From Verrucomicrobiota bacterium (GTDB lineage: Bacteria > Verrucomicrobiota > Kiritimatiellia > CAIQIC01 > JAGNIJ01), in assembly GCA_022710725.1 (NCBI GenBank), contig JAKLGK010000008.1, positions 247,212 through 311,211 on the forward strand: DNA of 64,000 bases. Reading direction: 5' to 3'. The position numbers and the translations under genes are program-made. The notes under the pieces are model-generated. The model was not told where the DNA came from and ran no database searches. It saw nothing but the letters and a program-made list of their open reading frames with translations. This document shows, in pieces, positions 1 through 7,439 of this stretch; within the stretch, counting starts at the first letter, position 1, and each line of letters begins with the position of its first letter.

Positions 1-1926
1 GTAATTGGTCCAGTTCTGCCAACCGTCCTCGAAGTCCCAGAGGTTGCTGGTGACCGAGGCGGAGGGCGGGTTGACGGTGATCGTGATGGTCTCGAAGTCG
101 GCCCCGTCATTGTCCGCCGCGTAGAAGGACATGGTGTACACGCCGTCGGGGGTCGGCAGCGCCCAGGTGAACGTGCCGTTGCCGTTCGTGGACGAGAACG
201 ACGAGCCCACCGGCGCGTTGCTCACCGTCAGCGTGATCGGGTCGTCGTCCGCCGGGTCCGTCGCCGAGACCGCGAACTGCAGCAGCACGGTCTCCTCCGT
301 GACCTGGTTGCCGATCGCGGCGAGGACTGGCGGCTGGTTGGTCGGCAGGCTGCTCGCCGCGTCGTAATACAGTTCGATGAACTCGTTGGAGAAGTTGGAT
401 GCGTCCGAATACTCGCTGATCCGCAGGCCCGCCGTGCCGTTGCCCGACGCGCCCGTGCCCGGCGTCGCCGAGGCCATCGCCGACGAGGACCAGTTCGTCG
501 CGTCCGACGCGGCCCCCCCGAGGTGGGTCCGCTGGATCGTGTTGTACAGGGGATTCAGGTTCGTGAGCGTCGAACCGTCCACGAGCGTGCCGGAGGCGTT
601 GAGCAGCGTGTACGACTCTCCGCCGTTGATCTGTGGCATCGTGCCGCCCGCGGAGGTCAGGAACACCACGTTGGTGCCCAGGGTCACGCCCCACGCGGAT
701 TCGAACTGCGCCTGGCTCGCGCTGCGCGCGACGATCACGTACCCGTTCGGGTCCACCGAGACCCCCGAGGCGAACGTGTAGGTCTGCGGGCCGTTCGACT
801 GGATCAGGCTGTAGCTGCCCAGGTCCAGCGCGCTTCCCCCGCCCCCGGCGGCCGGATTGACGGTGATCGTGACGGCCTCCGCGTCCGAGCCGTCGTTGTC
901 GGCGGCGTTGAAGGTGACGGAGTACGTGCCGGTGGGCGAGGCGTTGGTCCAGAGGAAGGAGGCGGCCTCGTTGGTCGGGAAGAAGGCGGCGCCGGCGGGG
1001 AGGTTGCTGGCGGTGAGGGTCACCGTGTCGCCGTCGGTCGGCGTGGCGGTGACGTTGAACTGCAGGTTGCTGCCGACGCCCACGGACTTTGCGCCGATCG
1101 CGTTCAGCGCCGGCGGGGATTGCGCCCCGGCCGGGCTGACGGTGATCGTGATGGTTTCCTCGTCGGAGCCGTCGTTGTCGGCGGCGTTGAAGGTGACGGA
1201 ATAGGTGCCGGTGGGCGCGGCATTGGTCCAGAGGAAGGAGGCGGCCTCGTTGGTCGGGAAGAAGGCGGCGCCGGCGGGGAGGTTGCTGGCGGTGAGGGTC
1301 ACCGTGTCGCCGTCGGTCGGCGTGGCGGTGACATTGAACTGCAGGTTGCTGCCGACGCCCACGGACTTCGCCCCGATCGCGTTCAGCGCCGGCGGCGTAT
1401 TGGTCGAGCCGGCGCTGTAGTCCGTCACGGTCATGTCGTCGATGATGAGGTGCCCGTACTGGTTGTCGTTCAGGATGCGGATGCGGATGGCGCTGCTGGA
1501 GTCGTTCACGTTGGTGCTGTAGAGGGTGAACGTCGTGCCGGTGTAGACCAGCGTGCCCACGTCCGTGTACGCGCCGCCCGCGACGGATTTTTGCACCCGG
1601 AACGTCCCCCCGCCGGCGTTGAGTTCGCGCCAGTAAAACGAAACCGTGCCGACCGTATCCAACGCGGGCGTGGCCAACTGGGCGCCGGCCGTGTCGTCGT
1701 TGATCCGGACTGCCCGGCCCGTGCCGCCGCGCGACGCCGAGGCGGTTTCGCCCAAAACGGAGAGGCCGGTCCATGTTCCGCTGGAAAGCACCAGGGCGCC
1801 GGTCAGGTAGCTGGCATTGGTAAACGTGTCGAAATTCTCGACGAAATGATCGGCCGCCAGGGCTGGCAAGAAAAAGCGGAACCAAGCCAAGATAAGCGCT
1901 CCTGACGCGCGGCGGAGCAGTTTCAC
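1..1926 (-). CDS. Exported Ig-like/lamin-tail domain protein, C-terminus beyond window
   Basis: Multidomain exported protein that runs off the left edge. I start it at a GTG (1926-1924) because an AAAGG ribosome site lies nine bases upstream and the first ~27 residues read as a signal peptide (KLLRRA, a hydrophobic run, likely cut after LAA). Order of parts: a beta-rich N-terminal region to about residue 175; two near-identical Ig-like repeats (about 178-355, each opening PPALNAIGAKSVGVGSN); a lamin-tail domain (about 362-515, with GSYSLIQSNG and PNGYVIVAR); a third Ig-like repeat near the edge. Lamin-tail and putative-Ig modules are common in exported proteins of PVC bacteria and are taken to be binding or display modules. 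I see no catalytic motif. The nearest ATG (1931-1929) reads ATG-TTG-TGA and overlaps the GTG, so it cannot be the start. Confidence 0.8.
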   Translation of the reverse strand, partial: MKLLRRASGALILAWFRFFLPALAADHFVENFDTFTNASYLTGALVLSSGTWTGLSVLGETASASRGGTGRAVRINDDTAGAQLATPALDTVGTVSFYWRELNAGGGTFRVQKSVAGGAYTDVGTLVYTGTTFTLYSTNVNDSSSAIRIRILNDNQYGHLIIDDMTVTDYSAGSTNTPPALNAIGAKSVGVGSNLQFNVTATPTDGDTVTLTASNLPAGAAFFPTNEAASFLWTNAAPTGTYSVTFNAADNDGSDEETITITVSPAGAQSPPALNAIGAKSVGVGSNLQFNVTATPTDGDTVTLTASNLPAGAAFFPTNEAASFLWTNASPTGTYSVTFNAADNDGSDAEAVTITVNPAAGGGGSALDLGSYSLIQSNGPQTYTFASGVSVDPNGYVIVARSASQAQFESAWGVTLGTNVVFLTSAGGTMPQINGGESYTLLNASGTLVDGSTLTNLNPLYNTIQRTHLGGAASDATNWSSSAMASATPGTGASGNGTAGLRISEYSDASNFSNEFIELYYDAASSLPTNQPPVLAAIGNQVTEETVLLQFAVSATDPADDDPITLTVSNAPVGSSFSSTNGNGTFTWALPTPDGVYTMSFYAADNDGADFETITITVNPPSASVTSNLWDFEDGWQNWTNY

Positions 1927-2048
1927 AACATGAAACCTTTCAGTTTTCTGGCGTAAAGTTAAAGGGTGACCATACCCTCCAAGCCCGGTGGAGTTAAGGG
2001 CTTGGACCGGGGCGACGGTTGCGGTTGATTTTTCCCCCGCGCGAGGGC

Positions 2049-2501
2049 ATGGTGCGGCGGATGGCCCGAACCGTCATGCTGCTGGGCGCGCTGCTGCTGG
2101 CGGCGTCCTGCGCCACGACGCCGAGGGAGGCCCGGCGGCCGCCGGACCGGGCGATGACCATGACCGTCACGGCGTACTGCCCCTGCGGGAAATGCTGCGG
2201 CTGGCGGCGCAACTGGCTCTTCCGCCCGGTCATCCGTTCGGGCCCGCGGCGCGGCAAGCCCAAGGCGGTCGGCGTGACCGCGTCCGGGACGAAGGCGCGG
2301 CCCGGCACCATCGCGGCGGATACCCGCCTCCTGCCGTTCGGCACTGTCCTGCATGTGCCAGGATACGGTTACGGGCGCGTCGAGGACACCGGCGGCGACA
2401 TCCAGGGGCATCGGCTGGACGTCTTCTTCAAGCGCCATTCCACGGCCGAGGCCTGGGGCGTCCAACGGCTGCCGGTCCGTGTGTGGTACGCTCCCCGCTG
2501 A
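2049..2501 (+). CDS. 3D-domain lipoprotein
   Basis: Small lipoprotein of 150 residues. From this ATG the N-terminus is a lipoprotein signal (MVRRMARTVMLLGALLLAASC, lipobox LAASC, Cys21). The mature part is a 3D domain, named for its three aspartates: GTIAADTRLLPFGT followed by RVEDTGGDIQGHRLDVFF holds the conserved Asp residues. 3D domains occur in peptidoglycan-active lytic transglycosylases (MltA/RlpA-like double-psi barrel fold) and in spore cortex proteins, so a cell-wall role is likely. The domain is preceded by CPCGKCCGW, a Cys-rich segment seen in some 3D proteins. An ATG at 2061 is an equally acceptable start. A hairpin (CCAAGCCC at 1979-1986 pairing with 1998-2005) lies upstream. Confidence 0.8.
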   Translation: MVRRMARTVMLLGALLLAASCATTPREARRPPDRAMTMTVTAYCPCGKCCGWRRNWLFRPVIRSGPRRGKPKAVGVTASGTKARPGTIAADTRLLPFGTVLHVPGYGYGRVEDTGGDIQGHRLDVFFKRHSTAEAWGVQRLPVRVWYAPR

Positions 2502-2584
2502 CCCCGGAACACCCCTCCGTTTCCACGCGACAAGCGGGCCGGGATGGTGTATAGTTCGCCCGGTTTCAAAATAGGAGGAAACCT

Positions 2585-2881
2585 ATGAGTCGCTGGGTAT
2601 GGATGGCGGTGTTGGCGGCGGGATTGCTGGCGGTTCCGGTTATGGCGCAGGAAGCGACACAGGCCGCGGCGTTGCAGGATGTCGAGTCCACCCTGGTGGA
2701 GGCGGTGGGCTACGATGCGGCCACGCAGACCCTGACGGTCAAGCTGGTCACGGACGGCAGCGTGTACGAGTACTTCGGCGTGCCGCAGGAAGTCTACGAC
2801 CAGTTCATGGCGGCGGAGTCCAAGGGGAACTTCTTCGCCAAGAACATCAAGAACGTCTACAAGTTCCAGAAGAAGCAATAG
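2585..2881 (+). CDS. Exported KTSC-domain protein
   Basis: 98 residues with a strong ribosome site (AGGAGG, 2573-2578) and a clear Sec signal peptide cut after VMAQ or nearby. The mature protein is essentially one KTSC domain: GYDAATQTLTVKL, then YEYFGVPQEVYDQFMAAES, KGNFF and the basic tail NVYKFQKKQ. KTSC domains also occur fused to lysyl-tRNA synthetases and alone; their biochemical role is not established. The presence of a signal peptide on such a domain is less usual. A -10-like TATAGT with an upstream TG lies at 2550-2555. A rho-independent terminator follows directly. Confidence 0.75.
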   Translation: MSRWVWMAVLAAGLLAVPVMAQEATQAAALQDVESTLVEAVGYDAATQTLTVKLVTDGSVYEYFGVPQEVYDQFMAAESKGNFFAKNIKNVYKFQKKQ

Positions 2882-2942
2882 CGCGTTTCCGCCTGCGGGC
2901 GGTGCGCGGACGCGCGCGCCGCGGGCCGGATGACAGTGTTGC

Positions 2943-2980
2943 AAAGCCCGCCCCGCCGGACCGGCGGAGCGGGCTTTTTT
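2943..2980 (+). terminator. Rho-independent terminator
   Basis: AAAGCCCGC pairs with GCGGGCTTT, with an inner CCGCCGG/CCGGCGG extension, followed by six T. It ends the KTSC gene and, read from the other strand, also lies just past the RRM gene. Confidence 0.8.
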
Positions 2981-2998
2981 CGTGATGGGCCGGCGGGT

Positions 2999-3262
2999 TT
3001 ATCCGCGCGGGGGACGGTCTTCGCGCGGACGCGCCTCGTTGACGCGGACGGCGCGGCCGGCGATGTCCTTGTTGTTCACGCCCTCGATGGCCTTGCGCCC
3101 CTCTTCGTCGTTGGGCATTTCCACGAACCCGAAGCCCCGGGAGCGCCCCGTTTCCCGGTCTTCTACGATCTTGGCCGATTGGACCTGGCCGAAGGGTTCG
3201 AACGCGGCCCGGAGGTCCGCGTCAGTGGCTTTGAAGGACAGGTTCCCGACGTATATGTTCAC
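2999..3262 (-). CDS. RNA-binding protein, single RRM
   Basis: 87 residues made of one RNA recognition motif: RNP2 IYVGNL at residues 3-8, RNP1 RGFGFVEM at about 42-49, and a short basic Arg/Pro tail (RPREDRPPRG). This is the bacterial glycine-poor RbpA/Rbp-type cold-shock-associated family that binds single-stranded RNA in the cytoplasm. Length is normal. It follows the LCP gene on the same strand after a 142-base gap that contains a GC hairpin (AGGGGCC at about 3308, GGCCCCT at about 3322), so it probably has its own promoter. It is convergent with the KTSC gene and shares its terminator. Confidence 0.92.
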   Translation of the reverse strand: MNIYVGNLSFKATDADLRAAFEPFGQVQSAKIVEDRETGRSRGFGFVEMPNDEEGRKAIEGVNNKDIAGRAVRVNEARPREDRPPRG

Positions 3263-3404
3263 TCTCGTTGCTCCTGCGTGCTCGCTGCCGGTTCCCGCCT
3301 CCCGTCAAGGGGCCGGCAGCAGGCCCCTCGCCGAGTGTGCCGAAAGATAGGGAAGTCCCGGCGGCCCGGCAAGCCCATAATCGGGGCGGCATCCGGGCGC
3401 GCGA

Positions 3405-4388
3405 TCAGCGCCCCGGCTCGCCCGGGGCCCGCGCCAGGCGGGGCGGCCGTTCTTCGAGGAGCTGCTGGCCGGCCCGCTCCAGGACGCCGGGCCCGGGCAC
3501 GAGGATCTGCGCGCCCTGCGCGGTGGTCCCCGGTTCGACCTCGTTGCGGGAGAGCGTGTTCCAGCGGATCGGCCCGTCCGCGCAGCGCGAGAAGACCCAT
3601 GCCGCGCGCAGCTTCCGGCCGAAGCCCATGTCGCTCCGGATCCGGCTCTTGATCCGGGCGAACAGCCGGAGCCGCTGCCAGAATCCCGCGCGGCCTTCCA
3701 GGGCGCCCTGCAGCGCCGTGAAGAACTGGCGGTTCCGGTCCATCCGTCCGAAATCGGTGTCCGGCTTGCGGAGCCGCACGAACTCGAGGGCGCGCCGCCC
3801 GTCGAGATAGTTCCAGCCCGGCTCGAACCATACCGCGTAGCCGTGCCCGCCCTGCATGGGAAAGAACGAGCGGTCGACGACCAGGTTTTCGATGTACACC
3901 TCCACGCCGCCGATCGAGTCCACGACATCCTGCACGATCGGGAAGCCCAGCACGACCACCCCGTCGATCGGGACGCCGAGCAGGTGCGCCACCGTTTCGC
4001 GGGCCGCCCGCCGCCCGCCGCCCGGCACGCCGAAGTAGTCCCCGAAGAAAAGGGCGGAGTTGATCCGGTTGGTCAGCAGGGTGGGCAGGCCGCGGATCGG
4101 CACGTACAGGTCGCGCGGGAGGGAGAGCCCGCTCATGCTCCGCCTTTTCGGGTCGGCCCGCAGGACGAAAATGGCGTCGGACCGCCCCGGCTCGGTTTCC
4201 GAGCGGGTATCCGAGCCCAGGACCAGGATCGTAAGCGGATGCCGGTCCCATTCCGACACGATGCGCCAGGCCGCGAACACGGCGGCGGCGGCGGCCAGGG
4301 CGGCCCAGAGCAGGGCGTGTCGCAGCCGCGGGGCCCACACCGGCCACCGCTGCCGGAGGAAACCGGCGACATTTCGAACGGATCTCAT
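3405..4388 (-). CDS. LytR-CpsA-Psr (LCP) family transferase
   Basis: 327-residue membrane-anchored protein. One N-terminal transmembrane helix (about residues 20-42) is followed by the LCP domain: LTILVLGSDTRS, GRSDAIFVLRADP, SLPRDLYVPI, the Thr/Asn-Arg-Ile-Asn segment LLTNRINSALFFGD, and DFGRMDRNRQFFTAL. These carry the acidic and arginine residues that bind polyprenyl pyrophosphate and metal in the family. LCP enzymes attach undecaprenyl-linked glycopolymers to peptidoglycan or protein outside the cytoplasmic membrane. Standing alone here, its polymer substrate cannot be told from context. Divergent from the zinc-ribbon gene. Confidence 0.9.
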   Translation of the reverse strand: MRSVRNVAGFLRQRWPVWAPRLRHALLWAALAAAAAVFAAWRIVSEWDRHPLTILVLGSDTRSETEPGRSDAIFVLRADPKRRSMSGLSLPRDLYVPIRGLPTLLTNRINSALFFGDYFGVPGGGRRAARETVAHLLGVPIDGVVVLGFPIVQDVVDSIGGVEVYIENLVVDRSFFPMQGGHGYAVWFEPGWNYLDGRRALEFVRLRKPDTDFGRMDRNRQFFTALQGALEGRAGFWQRLRLFARIKSRIRSDMGFGRKLRAAWVFSRCADGPIRWNTLSRNEVEPGTTAQGAQILVPGPGVLERAGQQLLEERPPRLARAPGEPGR

Positions 4389-4448
4389 TCAGGAAAACCC
4401 GCCCACGATAGACCCCCGGCCCCTTTTTGTAAAGGGGCGCCCGGCGGC

Positions 4449-4478
4449 TTGACTTTGGCGGCGTGCCGCGTCCAGAAT
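4449..4478 (+). promoter_or_regulatory. Sigma-70-type promoter of the zinc-ribbon gene
   Basis: TTGACT (4449-4454) and CAGAAT (4473-4478) with an 18-base spacer, upstream of the start at 4540 and pointing toward it. Confidence 0.5.
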
Positions 4479-4539
4479 GAAAAAAATTATTTCAACCGGG
4501 GCCTGTCCCGCGGCGGCCCCGGGGACAAAGGCGGAGCTT

Positions 4540-5406
4540 ATGTCGGACATACAACTTCAATGCCTCGGCTGCAACAAGGCCTTCCTCGTGCCGGAGGACC
4601 AGGCCGGACTCCTCGTCGCCTGCCCCCAGTGCAACCGCAAGATCGCCGTCCCGGTGCCGTCGGACCAGATCGAGCGGGCGCCGAAGCTCGCGATCCGCCG
4701 GGAGGAGCCCGCCGCGGCCAGCGGCATGAACTGCCCGTCCTGCGGCGCGACCATGCCGCCCGGCGCGGTGCTCTGCGTCGAATGCGGTTACGACGTCCGT
4801 AAAGGCGCCCGGCTCGGCGAGACCCTGGGCTGGCCGCCCTACGTGCGCTGGCTGATCGCCGGCGCGGGCGTGATCATCGTGGTCATGCTGGTCAAGACCT
4901 TCCTGCGCCCCCACAGGATTTCGGAGATCGCCGCGCCGCCGCCGGCCGTCCAGGCGCCGCCGAAGCCCGCCGCCGCCCCGGCGGAGACGAATGCGCCGGC
5001 CGCCGCGGCTTCCGAGCCGGCGCCCGCGCCCCTGCCGGTTCCCGCGGCCCCCGCCGAGACGAATGCGCCGGCCGCCGCGCCCCAGGTATCCCCCGAGGAA
5101 CTGGCCCAGCTGGAGGCCGACTACCGCGCTTCGCTCAAGGGCCGGCTCGACCAGCAGCAGCCCCTCTACCGGCCGGGCGACCTGGTGGAACTGCGCAAGG
5201 TCAGCGGGCTGGTGATCCGCGGCAAGCTGAAGGCGGTGGAGGCCCGGGGCGCGGTCGTGGTGCGCGAGGAGGGCGAGACCGTTGTCGCGCTGGCCGATCT
5301 CGACCGGGAAAGCCGCGTCCGCTGCGACGCGGAATTCCGCGAAAAGTTCATCGAGTTCATCGTCAAGAAGAACATGCGCTCCATCCAGGAGCCGGCGGCG
5401 CCGTAG
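4540..5406 (+). CDS. Zinc-ribbon single-pass membrane protein
   Basis: 288 residues from the ATG preceded by GGCGGAGC; a longer reading from 4477 lacks a good ribosome site and adds low-complexity sequence. The N-terminus holds two zinc ribbons: LQCLGCNKAF...VACPQCNRKI (residues about 6-36) and MNCPSCGATM...LCVECGYDV (about 63-87). A transmembrane helix (LIAGAGVIIVVMLVKTFL, about 104-122) follows, then a Pro/Ala-rich linker containing two copies of PAETNAPAAA and a compact C-terminal domain (about 185-280) of unknown fold. Topology suggests a cytoplasmic metal-binding head and a periplasmic domain. I do not recognise a specific family; function unknown. Confidence 0.75.
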   Translation: MSDIQLQCLGCNKAFLVPEDQAGLLVACPQCNRKIAVPVPSDQIERAPKLAIRREEPAAASGMNCPSCGATMPPGAVLCVECGYDVRKGARLGETLGWPPYVRWLIAGAGVIIVVMLVKTFLRPHRISEIAAPPPAVQAPPKPAAAPAETNAPAAAASEPAPAPLPVPAAPAETNAPAAAPQVSPEELAQLEADYRASLKGRLDQQQPLYRPGDLVELRKVSGLVIRGKLKAVEARGAVVVREEGETVVALADLDRESRVRCDAEFREKFIEFIVKKNMRSIQEPAAP

Positions 5407-5506
5407 GCCGGCGGAGCGAGCGCGCGCCCGGATATCAACAAAAACGGGACCCGCGGGTATTCTCCTCCAACGGGGCCGGGCGCGGACGTCTCGGCAAGAT
5501 GGGACC

Positions 5507-6670
5507 ATGAAAGAAAAACGAAGCCTTCAGGAACTCGAGGCCGAGGTGGCGGAACTGACGCGGCTGCTCGTCCAGTCCGAGCGGGCCCAGTCGCTGGGCG
5601 CGCTGTCGGGCGGCGTCGCCCACCATTTCAACAACCTGCTCTCGGTCATCCTCGGCTACTCCTCCTTCGTGCTCAACCGGGAATCCCTGTCGAAGGAGGC
5701 CGCCGACGCGCTGCGCAAGATCGCCGAGGCCGCCCAGCGCGGGCGGCGGCTGACCGAGGAGATCCTCGCGTTCCTGGGCGGCGAGAGCGAGGAGGTCAAG
5801 CCGTGCAGCGTGCACGACACGCTGCGCCACGTGCTCTCGCTGCTCGAGTCGCAGACCGGCAGCGCCATCCGCGTGCGCACCCATTTCGACGCCCGGCGCG
5901 ACACCGTCCTGTCCGTCCCCAGCGCCATCCACCAGATCGTGTTCAACCTCCTGACCCACGCGATCGACGGCATGCCCGGCGGCGGGTGGCTGGAAGTCAG
6001 CACCGCGAACGAACGGGTCGGCGGCGAGGCCGGCGAGCGCGAGTATCTGCAGCTCGACGTCGTGGACCTGTCGGAGAAGGGGAAAGAGCCGCGCCGCGCC
6101 GCGCCCGAGACCGGCGCGCGCAAGAGCCTGAAGCTCTCCAGCGCCTACGGCATCGTCGGCCGGCTCGAAGGCTCCATGGTCATCACCGAGCAGGGCGACC
6201 GCGGGAGCCGCGTGCGCGTGCTGCTGCCCGTAGGCTCGGCCGGCGAGCAGGCCCCCGCCGAGGCTCGGAGCCGCCGGCGCCTGACCCCGCGCGTGATCTG
6301 GGTGGTGGATGACGACCCGATCTTCCGGGAAATGTGCCGCCAGGTACTCTCCGACAGCGGCCACGCGGTGGAGGAACTGGACAGCGGGTCCGCGTTCAAG
6401 GAGCGCTGGCGCAAGAACGGGGCGCGGCCCGACCTGATCATCATGGATTTCAGCATGCCGGAGTACAACGGCCTGCAGCTCTGCGAGTGGCTCAAGGGCG
6501 AGGGCGGCGCCGTGCCCGTGATTCTCGTCAGCGGCTTCGCCGCCACCCAGCCGGACATCGCCAAGGCCCTGCGCCTCAAGCGGACCTTCTTCCTCCAGAA
6601 ACCCTTCTCGTTCCGCGAGATGACGGACGTCGTCACCGTGGCGCTGGGCGAGACGCTCATCGGGGAATGA
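5507..6670 (+). CDS. Hybrid histidine kinase with degenerate ATPase domain and intact receiver
   Basis: 387 residues, soluble, no sensor domain or membrane segment. Residues 1-28 form a coiled coil; the dimerisation/phosphoacceptor region has GGVAHHFNNLLSVILGY (His39; the usual AHDFNNLL with D changed to H). The HATPase domain is poor: the N-box reads NLLTHAIDGM, with His151 where the Mg-binding Asn normally stands; the G1 box DxGxG is replaced by VDLSEKGKE; the G2 box GLGLS is replaced by KSLKLS. The C-terminal receiver (about 265-385) looks complete: VVDDD near its start, phosphoacceptor Asp314 in IIMDFSMPEYNG, and Lys in FLQKPFS. It may therefore act as a phosphate sink or scaffold instead of a kinase. 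No partner gene adjacent. Start chosen at ATG 5507; upstream codons are low-complexity. Confidence 0.85.
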   Translation: MKEKRSLQELEAEVAELTRLLVQSERAQSLGALSGGVAHHFNNLLSVILGYSSFVLNRESLSKEAADALRKIAEAAQRGRRLTEEILAFLGGESEEVKPCSVHDTLRHVLSLLESQTGSAIRVRTHFDARRDTVLSVPSAIHQIVFNLLTHAIDGMPGGGWLEVSTANERVGGEAGEREYLQLDVVDLSEKGKEPRRAAPETGARKSLKLSSAYGIVGRLEGSMVITEQGDRGSRVRVLLPVGSAGEQAPAEARSRRRLTPRVIWVVDDDPIFREMCRQVLSDSGHAVEELDSGSAFKERWRKNGARPDLIIMDFSMPEYNGLQLCEWLKGEGGAVPVILVSGFAATQPDIAKALRLKRTFFLQKPFSFREMTDVVTVALGETLIGE

Positions 6671-6721
6671 GGAGGGAGGCCCCGTCCCGCGCACGCCGCG
6701 GGGCGCGGCGGCTCCAAAGAA

Positions 6722-6749
6722 AACGGGCGGCGCCGGAGCGCCGCCCGTT
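6722..6749 (-). terminator. Shared rho-independent terminator
   Basis: Perfect 12-base stem AACGGGCGGCGC / GCGCCGCCCGTT with a four-base loop between two convergent genes. On the minus strand it is followed by TTTTCTTT, so it mainly serves the beta-barrel gene. Confidence 0.75.
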
Positions 6750-6771
6750 CTTCACGTCGTTCCGATGCGGA

Positions 6772-7281
6772 TCAGAACTCGAACCGCACGCAGCCGCCGA
6801 GGATCGCCGTGTCGGTGTCCACGTCGATGTCGCCCCAGTCCGAGAACTGGTAGCGGCCGTAGATGTCGAGGTGGAGGGCGTCCGGCAGGACTTCCAAGTC
6901 CAGGCCGGCGCGCAGGACGTAGAACGGATCGTCCGCCCAGTCCTTGATGGGATCGCCGAAGTAGTAGATCCCCGCGCCGACGCCCGCGTAGATCCAGCTG
7001 CCCAGGATGGCGAACGCCTGGGGCGCGTAGTCCGTGTCTCCCCGGCCGAACACGCCGTCCGGGAAGATTTCCAGGTCCGCCTCGATCCGGAACATCTCGG
7101 AGGGGCAGTACTGGTAGGACACAAGCCAGGAAATGCCGTCCTCGTCGAAGTCCTCGTCCACGTCGTCAATGGCCCGCCAGTAGTTCACGCCGCCGCCGAG
7201 ACGGCTTTCCTGGGCCGCCGCCGGCAGGGTGAACACGGAGACGAACAACAGCGCCAGCAATACACCGATCGCTTTCTTCAT
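6772..7281 (-). CDS. Small outer-membrane beta-barrel-like protein
   Basis: 169 residues with a Sec signal peptide (KKAIGVLLALLFVSVF, cut near AAAQ). The mature chain alternates polar and aromatic residues in about eight strands (GVNYWRAID, GISWLVSYQY, FRIEADLEIF, WIYAGVGAGIYYF, PFYVLRAGLDLEVL, LHLDIYGRYQF) and ends in Phe (CVRFEF), the usual signature of an outer-membrane beta-barrel recognised by Bam. Size fits an OmpX/OmpW-like barrel. No ligand motif. The ribosome site is GGAGAGG just upstream. Confidence 0.7.
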   Translation of the reverse strand: MKKAIGVLLALLFVSVFTLPAAAQESRLGGGVNYWRAIDDVDEDFDEDGISWLVSYQYCPSEMFRIEADLEIFPDGVFGRGDTDYAPQAFAILGSWIYAGVGAGIYYFGDPIKDWADDPFYVLRAGLDLEVLPDALHLDIYGRYQFSDWGDIDVDTDTAILGGCVRFEF

Positions 7282-7439
7282 AGGCCTCTCCTTTGTTATG
7301 GGCGGGGCTCCCTGCGCGGAGCCGGCATGCCGCCGGTTGGCCCTTTATTGTAGCACGCGTGCGGCAGGCGCAAGAAAAAAGTCAACAAGCGGCGGGTTGT
7401 CTGGTATTCTTCGAACGTTTAACCATCGGAGCGCATCCT

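Noticed and set aside
107..1885. 592-codon minus-strand frame in the first 1.9 kb
   Set aside because: Arg-rich and out of frame with the lamin-tail/Ig protein, which starts at a GTG and carries recognisable domains.
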